Assembly: GCA_023435225.1 (NCBI GenBank)
Contig: JAEYRX010000065.1
Location: forward strand, 1 to 7,698
From: Bacillota bacterium
Lineage (GTDB): Bacteria; Bacillota; UBA4882; UBA8346
Length of the DNA stretch: 7,698 bases
Reading direction: 5' to 3'
The position numbers and the translations under genes are program-made. Every line of letters starts with the position of its first letter. Positions within the stretch are counted from its first letter, which is position 1. Under the pieces are notes generated by a model that saw only the letters and a list, made by a program, of their open reading frames with translations, did not search any database and had not been told where the DNA came from. Below are positions 1 through 5,021 of the stretch, piece by piece.

Positions 1-108
1 TGCTCCTACTGCTCCTACTGCTCCACTCGGGCCTACCGGTCCCGTTGCTCCTGTTGCTCCTACTGCTCCTACTGCTCCACTCGGGCCTACCGGTCCCGTC
101 GCTCCTGT
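1..108 (-). repeat. 54-bp tandem repeat inside the collagen-like gene
   Basis: Positions 1-54 and 55-108 are two copies of a 54-bp unit that differ at one base only (46 versus 100). Each unit codes for 18 residues, six Gly-X-Y triplets containing GPVGPSGAVGAV and GATGAT. The first visible copy begins at the window edge, so the array probably continues. From 109 to about 160 the triplets continue but the DNA no longer matches the unit. Confidence 0.9.
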
Positions 109-465
109 TGCTCCCCTTGGTCCGGATGGACCAGTCGGGCCTGTTGCTCCTGTTGGACCAGGTGGAATAATAATTGGGATTCTAAGAAACACCTGCTGTA
201 CCTGATTGATAAATGCCAATAAATCCAATAACGGTTGAAGCGCAATATTATCACAAGGTTGTAACAACAATGCCTCTATTTTGTCCGCCATAACTCCTAA
301 GACATTAATAACACAAAGGATATCATCATTTTGTAAGCATTCGATTGCCAAGTTAATATCACTTATTAAAGTCTTCTTTAAATCACTCGGAATATTAGAG
401 TTTAATATTTTATCACGTATTGCAATCAATAATGCTTCAAGATTGGGGATATTTGAATCACTCAC
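1..465 (-). CDS. Collagen-like (Gly-X-Y repeat) protein, probably spore surface; 3' end outside the window
   Basis: An open frame of 155 codons runs from a GTG start to the window edge without a stop. Residues 1-101 form a leucine/isoleucine-rich, probably helical N-terminal domain with three cysteines (C43, C51, C71) and no signal peptide. From G103 onward every third residue is glycine (GPTGATGPTGPSG, then GAVGAVGATGAT), about 17 Gly-X-Y triplets before the edge. Collagen-like proteins of this layout, with a non-repetitive N-terminus followed by threonine/alanine-rich triplets, are known in Firmicutes, where many, such as BclA, form filaments on the spore exosporium and are glycosylated on threonine. 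The spore location is inferred from that and from the neighbouring SPOCS gene. The GTG start is chosen for the strong ribosome-binding site ahead of it; the next in-frame ATG lies inside the N-terminal domain. The identity as a collagen-like protein is secure; the role is not. Confidence 0.85.
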   Translation of the reverse strand, partial: MSDSNIPNLEALLIAIRDKILNSNIPSDLKKTLISDINLAIECLQNDDILCVINVLGVMADKIEALLLQPCDNIALQPLLDLLAFINQVQQVFLRIPIIIPPGPTGATGPTGPSGPRGATGATGPVGPSGAVGAVGATGATGPVGPSGAVGAVGA

Positions 466-472
466 TAAAAAC

Positions 473-481
473 TCACCCCCC
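473..481 (-). promoter_or_regulatory. Ribosome-binding site of the collagen-like gene
   Basis: The minus strand reads GGGGGGTGA, one mismatch from the ideal GGAGGTGA core, ending 7 nt before the GTG at 465. It is the reason for choosing a GTG start. Confidence 0.65.
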
Positions 482-497
482 TTTTGTTATGATAGTC

Positions 498-505
498 ATT
501 ATATG
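498..505 (-). promoter_or_regulatory. Possible mother-cell sigma (SigE/SigK-like) -10 box of the collagen-like gene
   Basis: The minus strand reads CATATAAT 33 nt upstream of the GTG start. It matches the SigE-type -10 (CATAYAMT) and partly the SigK type. It also contains TATAAT, so a SigA promoter is possible, but no good -35 is visible at 17 bp (TCTCTT) and no convincing SigE -35 at 13-15 bp. The call rests on the -10 box, the position, and the expectation that a spore-surface gene is made in the mother cell. Confidence 0.3.
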
Positions 506-635
506 TATTAGACGATATAAAAGAGATATTGCCGAAAACACTTTTTTCATCCTATATTGCAGAGGGTTTTTCTTATAAAAATATTACTATTGTATCAAAT
601 AATCTTGGGATTAGTATTTCTATGTAATATATAAA

Positions 636-662
636 GGGTCATGAGTTACGTCTTCATGACCC
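636..662 (-). terminator. Hairpin, probable terminator of the SPOCS gene
   Basis: GGGTCATGA at 636-644 and TCATGACCC at 654-662 form a perfect 9-bp stem with a 9-nt loop. On the minus strand it is followed by TTTATATATT, only a moderate U-tract; on the plus strand it is followed by adenines. It lies 112 nt past the SPOCS stop codon and no plus-strand gene enters it. Confidence 0.55.
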
Positions 663-774
663 AAAAAACAGTGAATATAGTATCTATTCTATTGTGCAAT
701 ATAAGAGATTTGCATTATTCTTTACTATCAATATATTGTAGCTGAATGTTAAATTTTTCAATTATGAAAATCCC

Positions 775-1296
775 TCAATTACATATTAAACTATTTGTAG
801 AAGTATTAACCTGCTGATCGATATCGGTTATTATATCTAATTGGACCCACTCTGAAGCAATAACTAAAATATGGGCAACCACTATTTGTTTTAAACAAGC
901 AGGACGATTACAAGCCGAGGGAATTAACTTAAAGTCAACATCTATATCGAGAAGATGGTTTTGAACTTCCGATGTTTTTTTCGGTTTAAAACCCGGTATC
1001 TCAATAGTAAGTATAAATGGTATTTCTTCAGTAAGAAAACGCAACACTCCTTCATTGTCAACAAAGAAAATATCTTTCACAACTGTTCCTTGCTTAACGA
1101 CTTTATTCTTAAAAAAATGGTCGGAAGTATTTCCCAATCTGACATTAATACGATCAATTTTCACGGCGCAAATTGCAGTAGTATTTTCGAGAACTAATTG
1201 ACTTACGGACTGACCGATTACCTTTAAAACCTTGGTTTTCTCTTTTTTTATTCCGGTCTGCCGGAATTTATTAATGGGATAAATGGTTACACCCAT
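775..1296 (-). CDS. SPOCS (DUF3794) domain protein, sporulation-associated
   Basis: A 173-residue protein with no signal peptide or membrane segment. Residues about 64-158 match the SPOCS/DUF3794 pattern: basic start (KNKVVKQGTVVKDIFFVD), then GVLRFLTEEIPF, then a strand ending in EIPGFKP, and later IDVDFKLIP. This beta-rich domain is known from spore proteins such as SipL of Clostridioides, where it binds a partner coat protein. Stand-alone copies of about this size are frequent in spore-forming clostridia and Negativicutes and most have no assigned role. Residues 1-60 are less typical. An ATG two codons upstream (1302) directly abuts the ribosome-binding site with no spacing, so the ATG at 1296 is preferred. 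The gene lies between a collagen-like gene and an envelope gene, each with its own terminator, so it is probably transcribed alone. The domain call is strong; the role as a coat component is inference. Confidence 0.8.
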   Translation of the reverse strand: MGVTIYPINKFRQTGIKKEKTKVLKVIGQSVSQLVLENTTAICAVKIDRINVRLGNTSDHFFKNKVVKQGTVVKDIFFVDNEGVLRFLTEEIPFILTIEIPGFKPKKTSEVQNHLLDIDVDFKLIPSACNRPACLKQIVVAHILVIASEWVQLDIITDIDQQVNTSTNSLICN

Positions 1297-1302
1297 AATC
1301 AT

Positions 1303-1312
1303 ACCTCCTTCC
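1303..1312 (-). promoter_or_regulatory. Ribosome-binding site that decides the SPOCS gene start
   Basis: The minus strand reads GGAAGGAGGT and then immediately ATGATTATG. The first ATG (1302) has zero spacing, while the second (1296) has 6 nt, so translation probably begins at the second. Confidence 0.75.
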
Positions 1313-1329
1313 GGGTGTTACATACAGTT

Positions 1330-1357
1330 ATTTTATTGTTTCAATCAACTATTGCAA
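1330..1357 (-). promoter_or_regulatory. Weak SigA-like promoter candidate for the SPOCS gene
   Basis: On the minus strand TTGCAA (1352-1357) is separated by 16 bp from TAAAAT (1330-1335), matching the consensus at 4/6 and 5/6. A sporulation gene would be expected to use another sigma factor, and in DNA this AT-rich such matches arise by chance. Confidence 0.22.
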
Positions 1358-1379
1358 CCTGCATTATGAATAAACTGGG

Positions 1380-1413
1380 AAAAAAATTACCCAATCCCTT
1401 TAGGCGATTGGGT
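1380..1413 (-). terminator. Intrinsic terminator of the CsgG/FlgT-like gene
   Basis: ACCCAATC (1389-1396) pairs with GATTGGGT (1406-1413), with an extra CC/GG pair inside, and on the minus strand the hairpin is followed by AATTTTTTT (1380-1388). It begins 71 nt past the stop codon at 1484. This is a textbook Rho-independent shape and separates the gene from the SPOCS gene. Confidence 0.85.
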
Positions 1414-1483
1414 ATATCTCTTAATCATTACATCTTCTCTATTATTGCTTACTTGTTAGACCAGCTTCACTCATGCTTCATAC

Positions 1484-3061
1484 CTAAAACTTAAACGCTA
1501 TACCACCGACAATCCCTGTCAAATTCTGGTCTTCCTTTCGGGCAATCAGATAAGACCGGTAACCGGCGTAAACATCGACTTTCTCTGAAACCGCATAATT
1601 CACTTTCACTTTTACCGTAGTGATATTGGTCTGGTGTCTATCCTTCTTCCCGTTTACTTTAGTTGAAGGGTTAATTCCGTAACCAAAGGAAGCCTCAACG
1701 TACATTTTTTCGGCCGGCTCCCAGCCTACATCGGCCCCAAACATATAGCTGTTATTCTCAACCGTTCCATAGTTCCAATCCAAATCTAAACTGGAAAGGA
1801 ATAATTCCATTTTATAGTCGGAATCGTTATTTAGGTCATAGGCCACTTTATATTCGGCAATGTCTACTTTCCCGTCGCCGTCATTAATCCGGCCGGTTAT
1901 TACATGTTCAGCGCCTACCTTAATTCTTCCGAAAGTATACTCTCCGCCGATCATAGACATATAACCATTGTTTTTATCGTCTTCAAAAAGATCCTCATTT
2001 TGACATTCGATAAAGTAGGCAAAATCGCAAAAGATTTTTCCGCTATTCCTTTTAACATTAGCTGATTCTTCATCCTTATATTCCAATGGAGGCAATGCAG
2101 CAACCGGCACTGGTTCCTTGGTCTGAACCCGGTCGGCTATTTCAATCTCGTAATTGGAATTTAATTTACTCTTGATGGTACAGTCAGCTGTACGCTCCTT
2201 AACCTTGGTAACTACTATCTCTGCGATCGGCTCAGTTACTTCATCCACCACTACATCTGTTCCGGGCTCTGTTACCAGATCTACCAAGCGCCGGACTGTA
2301 AAGACCATTCCTTCCTCGACTCCGTCGTTCTTACCGATATTAATGATTATTCTTGTAGGACCGGCATAAGCGATTTTGCCGTTGATATTTACAGCGGGAA
2401 TCATCACTCCGTCATAGGCTTTGTTTGCCAACTGATAGGCGACTGAGTTAACCGCTACCCTAAGCGCCCTTCCCATATCGGATTTTTTAAAGTCAGTGCT
2501 CCCAAAGACCATTAACCCCTGTTTGGTGGCGGTTCCTAGTATTATGTTCTTCTTTTCACCGGTTCCGGTTACACTGGTCAATATCTCAGCAGTGGTGGTA
2601 TCAACTAACCTGGCGTCTAAGGCTACTCTAGCCGTAGCTGTTCTGATATACATTCCCATCGGATTATCGGCATTTGGGTTTCCCAGAATGCTATTATCGG
2701 TTTTCCGAGTAAACTCGGTTACCCGGCCGATTACCAGATATTGCACTCCTAATATTTTACCAATCCTAGCGGCCGTTTTCGGATCAAGCAGTCCTTTTTT
2801 GCCAAGATTTTGTTCTTTTAAAACCGCATCAATCTCTTCCCGTTCAAACAACCTGAATCTTTTGGTTCCCATTAAAGCTGTTACCAGCTCATCGGCTACT
2901 CCCTGACCCAGATCGTTTTCACCCCACCATTTTTCTTTGATGGAGCCGTCGTCAAATGGTAAAACGGCAACCCGGTAAAGATAATCCGCTCCAATTGCCG
3001 TTGAAGTCAACATTAAGAGAGTAATAGCAATAAAGAAAATCGAAACTATGTAGCGTTTCAT
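1484..3061 (-). CDS. Secreted CsgG-domain protein with FlgT-like middle and predicted beta-barrel C-terminus
   Basis: A 525-residue exported protein. Residues 1-25 are a signal peptide (MKR, hydrophobic stretch, likely cut after AIGA); there is no lipobox cysteine, unlike CsgG itself. Residues about 28-215 follow the CsgG/curli-secretion fold: RVAVLPFDD at the start, LFEREEIDAVLKEQ, a LGVQYLVIGRVTEF strand, and ARVALDARLVDTTTAEIL. Residues about 224-298 resemble the C-terminal domain of FlgT (IIINIGKNDGVEEGMVFTV, then IAEIVVTKVKERTA). Residues about 341-525 consist of alternating polar/hydrophobic strands and end in KVNYAVSEKVDVYAGYRSYL...GGIAFKF; the terminal phenylalanine is the usual signal for outer-membrane barrel insertion. 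It probably spans the outer membrane, with the CsgG domain in the periplasm. The function is unknown: no CsgA-type curli subunit or flagellar gene is next to it. The ATG at 3061 is preferred over the one at 3064 because of ribosome-binding-site spacing. Domain calls rest on sequence patterns, the barrel least securely. Confidence 0.82.
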   Translation of the reverse strand: MKRYIVSIFFIAITLLMLTSTAIGADYLYRVAVLPFDDGSIKEKWWGENDLGQGVADELVTALMGTKRFRLFEREEIDAVLKEQNLGKKGLLDPKTAARIGKILGVQYLVIGRVTEFTRKTDNSILGNPNADNPMGMYIRTATARVALDARLVDTTTAEILTSVTGTGEKKNIILGTATKQGLMVFGSTDFKKSDMGRALRVAVNSVAYQLANKAYDGVMIPAVNINGKIAYAGPTRIIINIGKNDGVEEGMVFTVRRLVDLVTEPGTDVVVDEVTEPIAEIVVTKVKERTADCTIKSKLNSNYEIEIADRVQTKEPVPVAALPPLEYKDEESANVKRNSGKIFCDFAYFIECQNEDLFEDDKNNGYMSMIGGEYTFGRIKVGAEHVITGRINDGDGKVDIAEYKVAYDLNNDSDYKMELFLSSLDLDWNYGTVENNSYMFGADVGWEPAEKMYVEASFGYGINPSTKVNGKKDRHQTNITTVKVKVNYAVSEKVDVYAGYRSYLIARKEDQNLTGIVGGIAFKF

Positions 3062-3066
3062 CATAA

Positions 3067-3072
3067 CCTCCG
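3067..3072 (-). promoter_or_regulatory. Ribosome-binding site of the CsgG/FlgT-like gene
   Basis: The minus strand reads CGGAGG, followed by TT and two consecutive ATG codons. The spacing after GGAGG is 2 nt to the first ATG (3064) and 5 nt to the second (3061); the second is the more likely start. The difference is one residue. Confidence 0.7.
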
Positions 3073-3118
3073 AGGATGGTATGTTAAGTATTCATGAAAA
3101 ATATTAATCTTTTATTAG

Positions 3119-3147
3119 ATGATACCAAAATAGCAATGGTTAGGCAA
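3119..3147 (-). promoter_or_regulatory. SigA-type promoter of the CsgG/FlgT-like gene
   Basis: On the minus strand TTGCCT (3142-3147) is followed after exactly 17 bp by TATCAT (3119-3124), matching the consensus at 4/6 and 5/6. Transcription would start near 3112, giving a leader of about 50 nt. It is the best-formed promoter in the window, but it is a pattern match only. Confidence 0.45.
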
Positions 3148-3217
3148 GCTAATATAAGTGGGTATATTCAAAGAAGATAGAGTCAGAAGTCGAAAGTGTG
3201 AAGTCAGAAAAATCATC

Positions 3218-3264
3218 GCCCAGGGCAGATGCGAATCATTTCCGCTCTCTCAAAACCCCTGGGC
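3218..3264. repeat. GCCCAGGG...CCCTGGGC hairpin element, copy 1
   Basis: GCCCAGGG at 3218-3225 and CCCTGGGC at 3257-3264 form perfect 8-bp arms enclosing 31 nt. Copy 2 at 4654-4699 has the same arms, 30 nt between them, and partly conserved interior (GC, AAT and TTT at matching places, and AAACCCCTGGGCT at the right end), so the two are related and not merely similar hairpins. No U-tract follows, so terminator function is unlikely. Confidence 0.7.
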
Positions 3265-3282
3265 TGTTGTTTACAAGATTTC

Positions 3283-3369
3283 TCAACCCCCGTTGGGGCT
3301 CGGTTGATTTTTTTGCTTAAAAACTTCCCAGCCCATTTATGGGGTTTAAACCCCCTTTGGGGCTCAGTT
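3283..3369. repeat. Pair of 21-bp repeats with overlapping GGGG/CCCC palindromes
   Basis: AACCCCCGTTGGGGCTCGG... (3285-3305) recurs at 3349-3369 with 19 of 21 bases identical, 64 bp apart. Each contains CCCC-N3/4-GGGG. Copy one is also framed by TCAACC (3283-3288) and GGTTGA (3302-3307) and followed by seven thymines, a plus-strand terminator shape although no plus-strand gene leads into it. Copy two overlaps a perfect 14-bp palindrome, GGGGTTTAAACCCC (3341-3354), so its CCCC can pair either left or right. Confidence 0.6.
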
Positions 3370-3381
3370 TAATTTGCACTC

Positions 3382-3422
3382 AAAAAAGGCTGCTGCAAAA
3401 ATACCTATTTTTTGCAACAACC
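3382..3422 (-). terminator. Intrinsic terminator of the ankyrin/OmpA gene
   Basis: On the minus strand a 14-bp stem (arms 3409-3422 and 3388-3401, two G-U pairs, 7-nt loop) is followed by TTTTTT (3382-3387). It begins 32 nt past the stop codon at 3454. The adenines and thymines inside the stem also make it partly symmetric. Confidence 0.88.
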
Positions 3423-3453
3423 CCTTACTGTATTTCATCAAAAGTTTATAGCT

Positions 3454-4482
3454 TCATTGAACCGTCTTTGACAGCATTTCTCCGGCGGATAAGGCGGACT
3501 CGGAAACGAACAAATCCACCCGGCGATTTTGGGCTCGGGCCTCTTCATCATGGCCTTTGTTTAGAGGATGCGCTTCACCATAGGTATAAATGATAATCTG
3601 CTCCTCGGCGATTCCTTCATTGATGAGGTATTTTTTGACTGCTGCAACCCGTTGACCGGATTTCAATATATTATCATTGGAATTCCCTAATTCATCAGCA
3701 TGGCCGCCTAAGATAATGAAAAGTTTTGATTGCTCTTTAAGCATTGGTATAATACCTTGAACTTTAGCAATTTCATCGGCTTGAAGATTGGAATGATTAA
3801 ACTCAAAAAATAAGGATATTAGCTTTTCCTTGATACTCATTTTCGGAGCCGGTGTGGTTGATTCTACCGGCAAACCCGTGATTGATTTGTTTTCCGATTC
3901 GATATTTTCCATTGTCGAAGCTGTTTCTTCAAGCTGTTCCGTCTGATCCATTTTAGTTTCCGGAGCTGTTAAATTTTTATCCGGGGTTACGGTTACAACT
4001 TGTAAGGTTGAATCAACTATTATTTGATCATCTTGTTTTTTTGAAACTGCCTCTTTTGTCTTTTTTTGAGTTTTGTTTTTAACCTGGTTAATGGTTGGCT
4101 CCGGTGAGGAGGCTGGATTATTTTGAACGGATTGGCGATCCATATTACCCCAGCTATTTAGGAGAATAACCATATCAACCCGGGCATTTTCCCTGGCAAT
4201 CAGTAAGGCAGTTTTATTCTTATGGTCTACCGCCTCAAGATTTGCACCGGCTTCAAGTAGCAGTTTGGCGATGCCGGTATCCCCTTTTTCAGCCGCTAAC
4301 ATCAGCAAAGTCTTACCGCCATAACTGCGGAGGTTAGGATTAACCCCTTGTTTTAATAAGATTTGGACCTTTCCAGGTTCTCCTTTCTTTACTGCCTCAA
4401 TCAATGCCGAATCCTTACTTGACCAACCGATTTGCAACAGTGATATTAGACATAACAGGATTACGAAAAACTTTGATTTCAT
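3454..4482 (-). CDS. Ankyrin-repeat / OmpA C-terminal domain fusion, exported peptidoglycan-binding protein
   Basis: A 342-residue protein. Residues 1-21 are a signal peptide (MKSKFFVILLCLISLLQIGW) without a clear lipobox. Residues about 23-113 hold three ankyrin repeats; the second, GGKTLLMLAAEKGDTGIAKL followed by LLEAGANLEA, is canonical. Residues 114-213 are a low-complexity linker rich in K, E, Q, T and P. Residues about 216-326 are an OmpA-like domain: GGHADELGNSND (259-270), GQRVAAVKKYLINEG (276-290), YGEAHPL and ARAQNRRVDLF (315-325). D263 and R278 sit where OmpA family members bind the diaminopimelate of peptidoglycan. The protein probably anchors to the wall in the periplasm, with the ankyrin repeats presented on a flexible linker to bind a partner. 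The start is supported by AAGGTGGTGAT ending 7 nt ahead of the ATG. Its own terminator and neighbouring gaps suggest single-gene transcription. Both domains are clear; the partner is unknown. Confidence 0.87.
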   Translation of the reverse strand: MKSKFFVILLCLISLLQIGWSSKDSALIEAVKKGEPGKVQILLKQGVNPNLRSYGGKTLLMLAAEKGDTGIAKLLLEAGANLEAVDHKNKTALLIARENARVDMVILLNSWGNMDRQSVQNNPASSPEPTINQVKNKTQKKTKEAVSKKQDDQIIVDSTLQVVTVTPDKNLTAPETKMDQTEQLEETASTMENIESENKSITGLPVESTTPAPKMSIKEKLISLFFEFNHSNLQADEIAKVQGIIPMLKEQSKLFIILGGHADELGNSNDNILKSGQRVAAVKKYLINEGIAEEQIIIYTYGEAHPLNKGHDEEARAQNRRVDLFVSESALSAGEMLSKTVQ

Positions 4483-4490
4483 TATTTTAT

Positions 4491-4499
4491 CACCACCTT
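4491..4499 (-). promoter_or_regulatory. Ribosome-binding site of the ankyrin/OmpA gene
   Basis: The minus strand reads AAGGTGGTG, continuing AT, one mismatch from AAGGAGGTGAT. The spacing to the ATG at 4482 is 8 nt after the last G, which supports this start. Confidence 0.7.
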
Positions 4500-4588
4500 A
4501 TATTTATTTTGTTCACCAATGAATAGTGTTGACGCATTTTATCCTGCGCATACCTTTTTTAGGAAATATTTACTGGATTTGATAATAA

Positions 4589-4620
4589 TAAAAGACTTCC
4601 GGAAGGGTTAGTGGAAGTCT
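4589..4620 (-). terminator. Terminator-like hairpin upstream of the ankyrin/OmpA gene
   Basis: AGACTTCC (4593-4600) and GGAAGTCT (4613-4620) form an 8-bp stem with a 12-nt loop; on the minus strand it is followed by TTTTATTATTATC. It lies 111 nt upstream of the ankyrin/OmpA start. It could stop read-through from the right, or act as an attenuator if the promoter lies beyond it. The plus-strand tail lacks thymines. Confidence 0.5.
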
Positions 4621-4653
4621 AATAGTTTAAGTCAAAATTCCTATTGTTTCAGT

Positions 4654-4699
4654 GCCCAGGGTAGGAGCTAATTGTTTTTGCCATCACAAACCCCTGGGC
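4654..4699. repeat. GCCCAGGG...CCCTGGGC hairpin element, copy 2
   Basis: The arms at 4654-4661 and 4692-4699 are identical to those of copy 1 (3218-3264), with 30 nt between them and a partly matching interior. The right arm touches the plus-strand coding-like fragment. Confidence 0.7.
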
Positions 4700-4851
4700 T
4701 TTATGAATGGCGTTATGATGCTAGTGTAGACGCTGATATTCAGCCTGTCCCTTTAGGAATCGAAGATTTTTCCGACCAACACAATCCATTTATCTCCGCT
4801 ATTAAAAATACCGGCATAGACATTACCAGGAATGTTTTACCGGTCCATTGA
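4672..4851 (+). pseudogene. Possible C-terminal remnant of an unrecognised plus-strand gene
   Basis: The frame is open from just after a TAA (4669-4671) to a TGA at 4849-4851, with no ATG start and no ribosome-binding site. From 4702 the translation (YEWRYDASVDADIQPVPLG, later FISAIKNTGIDITRN) has a protein-like composition and varied codon endings. The part before 4702 lies inside the GCCCAGGG element and is probably not original coding sequence. A bidirectional terminator begins 10 nt after the stop, as expected for a real gene end. I do not recognise the family. The opposite strand is also open over part of this stretch, so the call is tentative. Confidence 0.3.
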
Positions 4852-4861
4852 ATGAATACAT

Positions 4862-4889
4862 AAAGCGGGTGAAATAATCAACCCGCTTT
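4862..4889. terminator. Bidirectional intrinsic terminator
   Basis: AAAGCGGGT (4862-4870) and ACCCGCTTT (4881-4889) form a 9-bp stem with a 10-nt loop, with AT-rich flanks giving a thymine tail in both directions (CTTTTAACTTT on plus, CTTTATGTATT on minus). It could serve the TraB/GumN gene on the minus strand and the gene fragment ending at 4851 on the plus strand. Confidence 0.7.
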
Positions 4890-4898
4890 TAACTTTAT

Positions 4899-4996
4899 GG
4901 AAGCGCTGATTAATTGAATAAGTGACGATTTTGTGCTTCGCAAAATGCCTAATACCGCATATTTGCTCGCACAAAATCGGATTAATCAGCGCTTCC
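4899..4996. mobile_element. MITE-like palindromic element, about 98 bp
   Basis: GGAAGCGCTGATTAAT (4899-4914) is perfectly inverted at 4981-4996. Inside, CGATTTTGTGC (4926-4936) is inverted at 4969-4979, and GCAAAATGC (4940-4948) nearly so at 4958-4967, so the element folds almost end to end. It is flanked on both sides by TTAT (4895-4898 and 4997-5000), a possible 4-bp target duplication. It codes for nothing. The size, terminal repeats and non-coding interior fit a MITE or REP-like element moved by a transposase encoded elsewhere. It lies 25 nt past the TraB/GumN stop; removing it would place the terminator at 4862-4889 about 30 nt after that stop. Calling it mobile is inference from one copy. 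Confidence 0.6.
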
Positions 4997-5021
4997 TTAT
5001 ATATAATTAACTAGATTTCGT

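Larger units (their letters stand above)
466..774. other. Intergenic gap between the collagen-like and SPOCS genes
   Basis: About 310 bp of very AT-rich DNA without a credible gene on either strand. It holds the leader of the collagen-like gene on the left and one strong hairpin (636-662). Nothing else stands out. Confidence 0.6.
3062..3453. other. Repeat- and hairpin-rich gap between the ankyrin/OmpA and CsgG-like genes
   Basis: No credible gene. From right to left it holds the terminator of the ankyrin/OmpA gene (3382-3422), a cluster of GGGG/CCCC hairpins (3283-3369), one copy of the GCCCAGGG element (3218-3264), a stretch with AGTCAGAA twice (3181-3188 and 3202-3209), and the promoter and leader of the CsgG-like gene. 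Confidence 0.7.
4483..5021. other. Gap between the TraB/GumN and ankyrin/OmpA genes, filled with repeats and a gene fragment
   Basis: This 539-bp gap holds, from right to left, a MITE-like palindrome (4899-4996), a bidirectional terminator (4862-4889), a plus-strand coding-like fragment (4672-4851), copy 2 of the GCCCAGGG element (4654-4699), another minus-strand terminator-like hairpin (4593-4620), and the leader of the ankyrin/OmpA gene. I could not find a convincing promoter for that gene. Confidence 0.7.

Noticed and set aside
1..108. CRISPR-like array
   Set aside because: The 54-bp units are contiguous without spacers and encode Gly-X-Y triplets in frame; they are coding repeats.
281..511. 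Plus-strand open frame of 76 codons
   Set aside because: It is antisense to the N-terminal domain of the collagen-like gene, has no ribosome-binding site, and its composition is that of a shadow frame.
955..1197. Plus-strand open frame of 80 codons inside the SPOCS gene
   Set aside because: The opposite strand carries a clear SPOCS domain with a strong ribosome-binding site; this frame has neither a family match nor a start signal.
2154..2906. Two plus-strand open frames (2154-2369 and 2496-2906) opposite the CsgG-like gene
   Set aside because: Both are antisense to well-recognised domains, serine/threonine/valine-rich as expected for shadows, and lack ribosome-binding sites.
3181..3210. 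Possible microsatellite (AGTCAGAA twice)
   Set aside because: Two imperfect copies only, 13 bp apart; too little to call a repeat array.
3285..3314. Plus-strand terminator (TCAACC...GGTTGA followed by seven thymines)
   Set aside because: The shape is good, but no plus-strand gene leads into it and the stem needs a 4-nt bulge; kept only as part of the repeat cluster.
3339..3593. Plus-strand open frame crossing the 3' end of the ankyrin/OmpA gene
   Set aside because: It spans a palindrome and a terminator and overlaps the OmpA domain on the other strand; an arginine-rich shadow.
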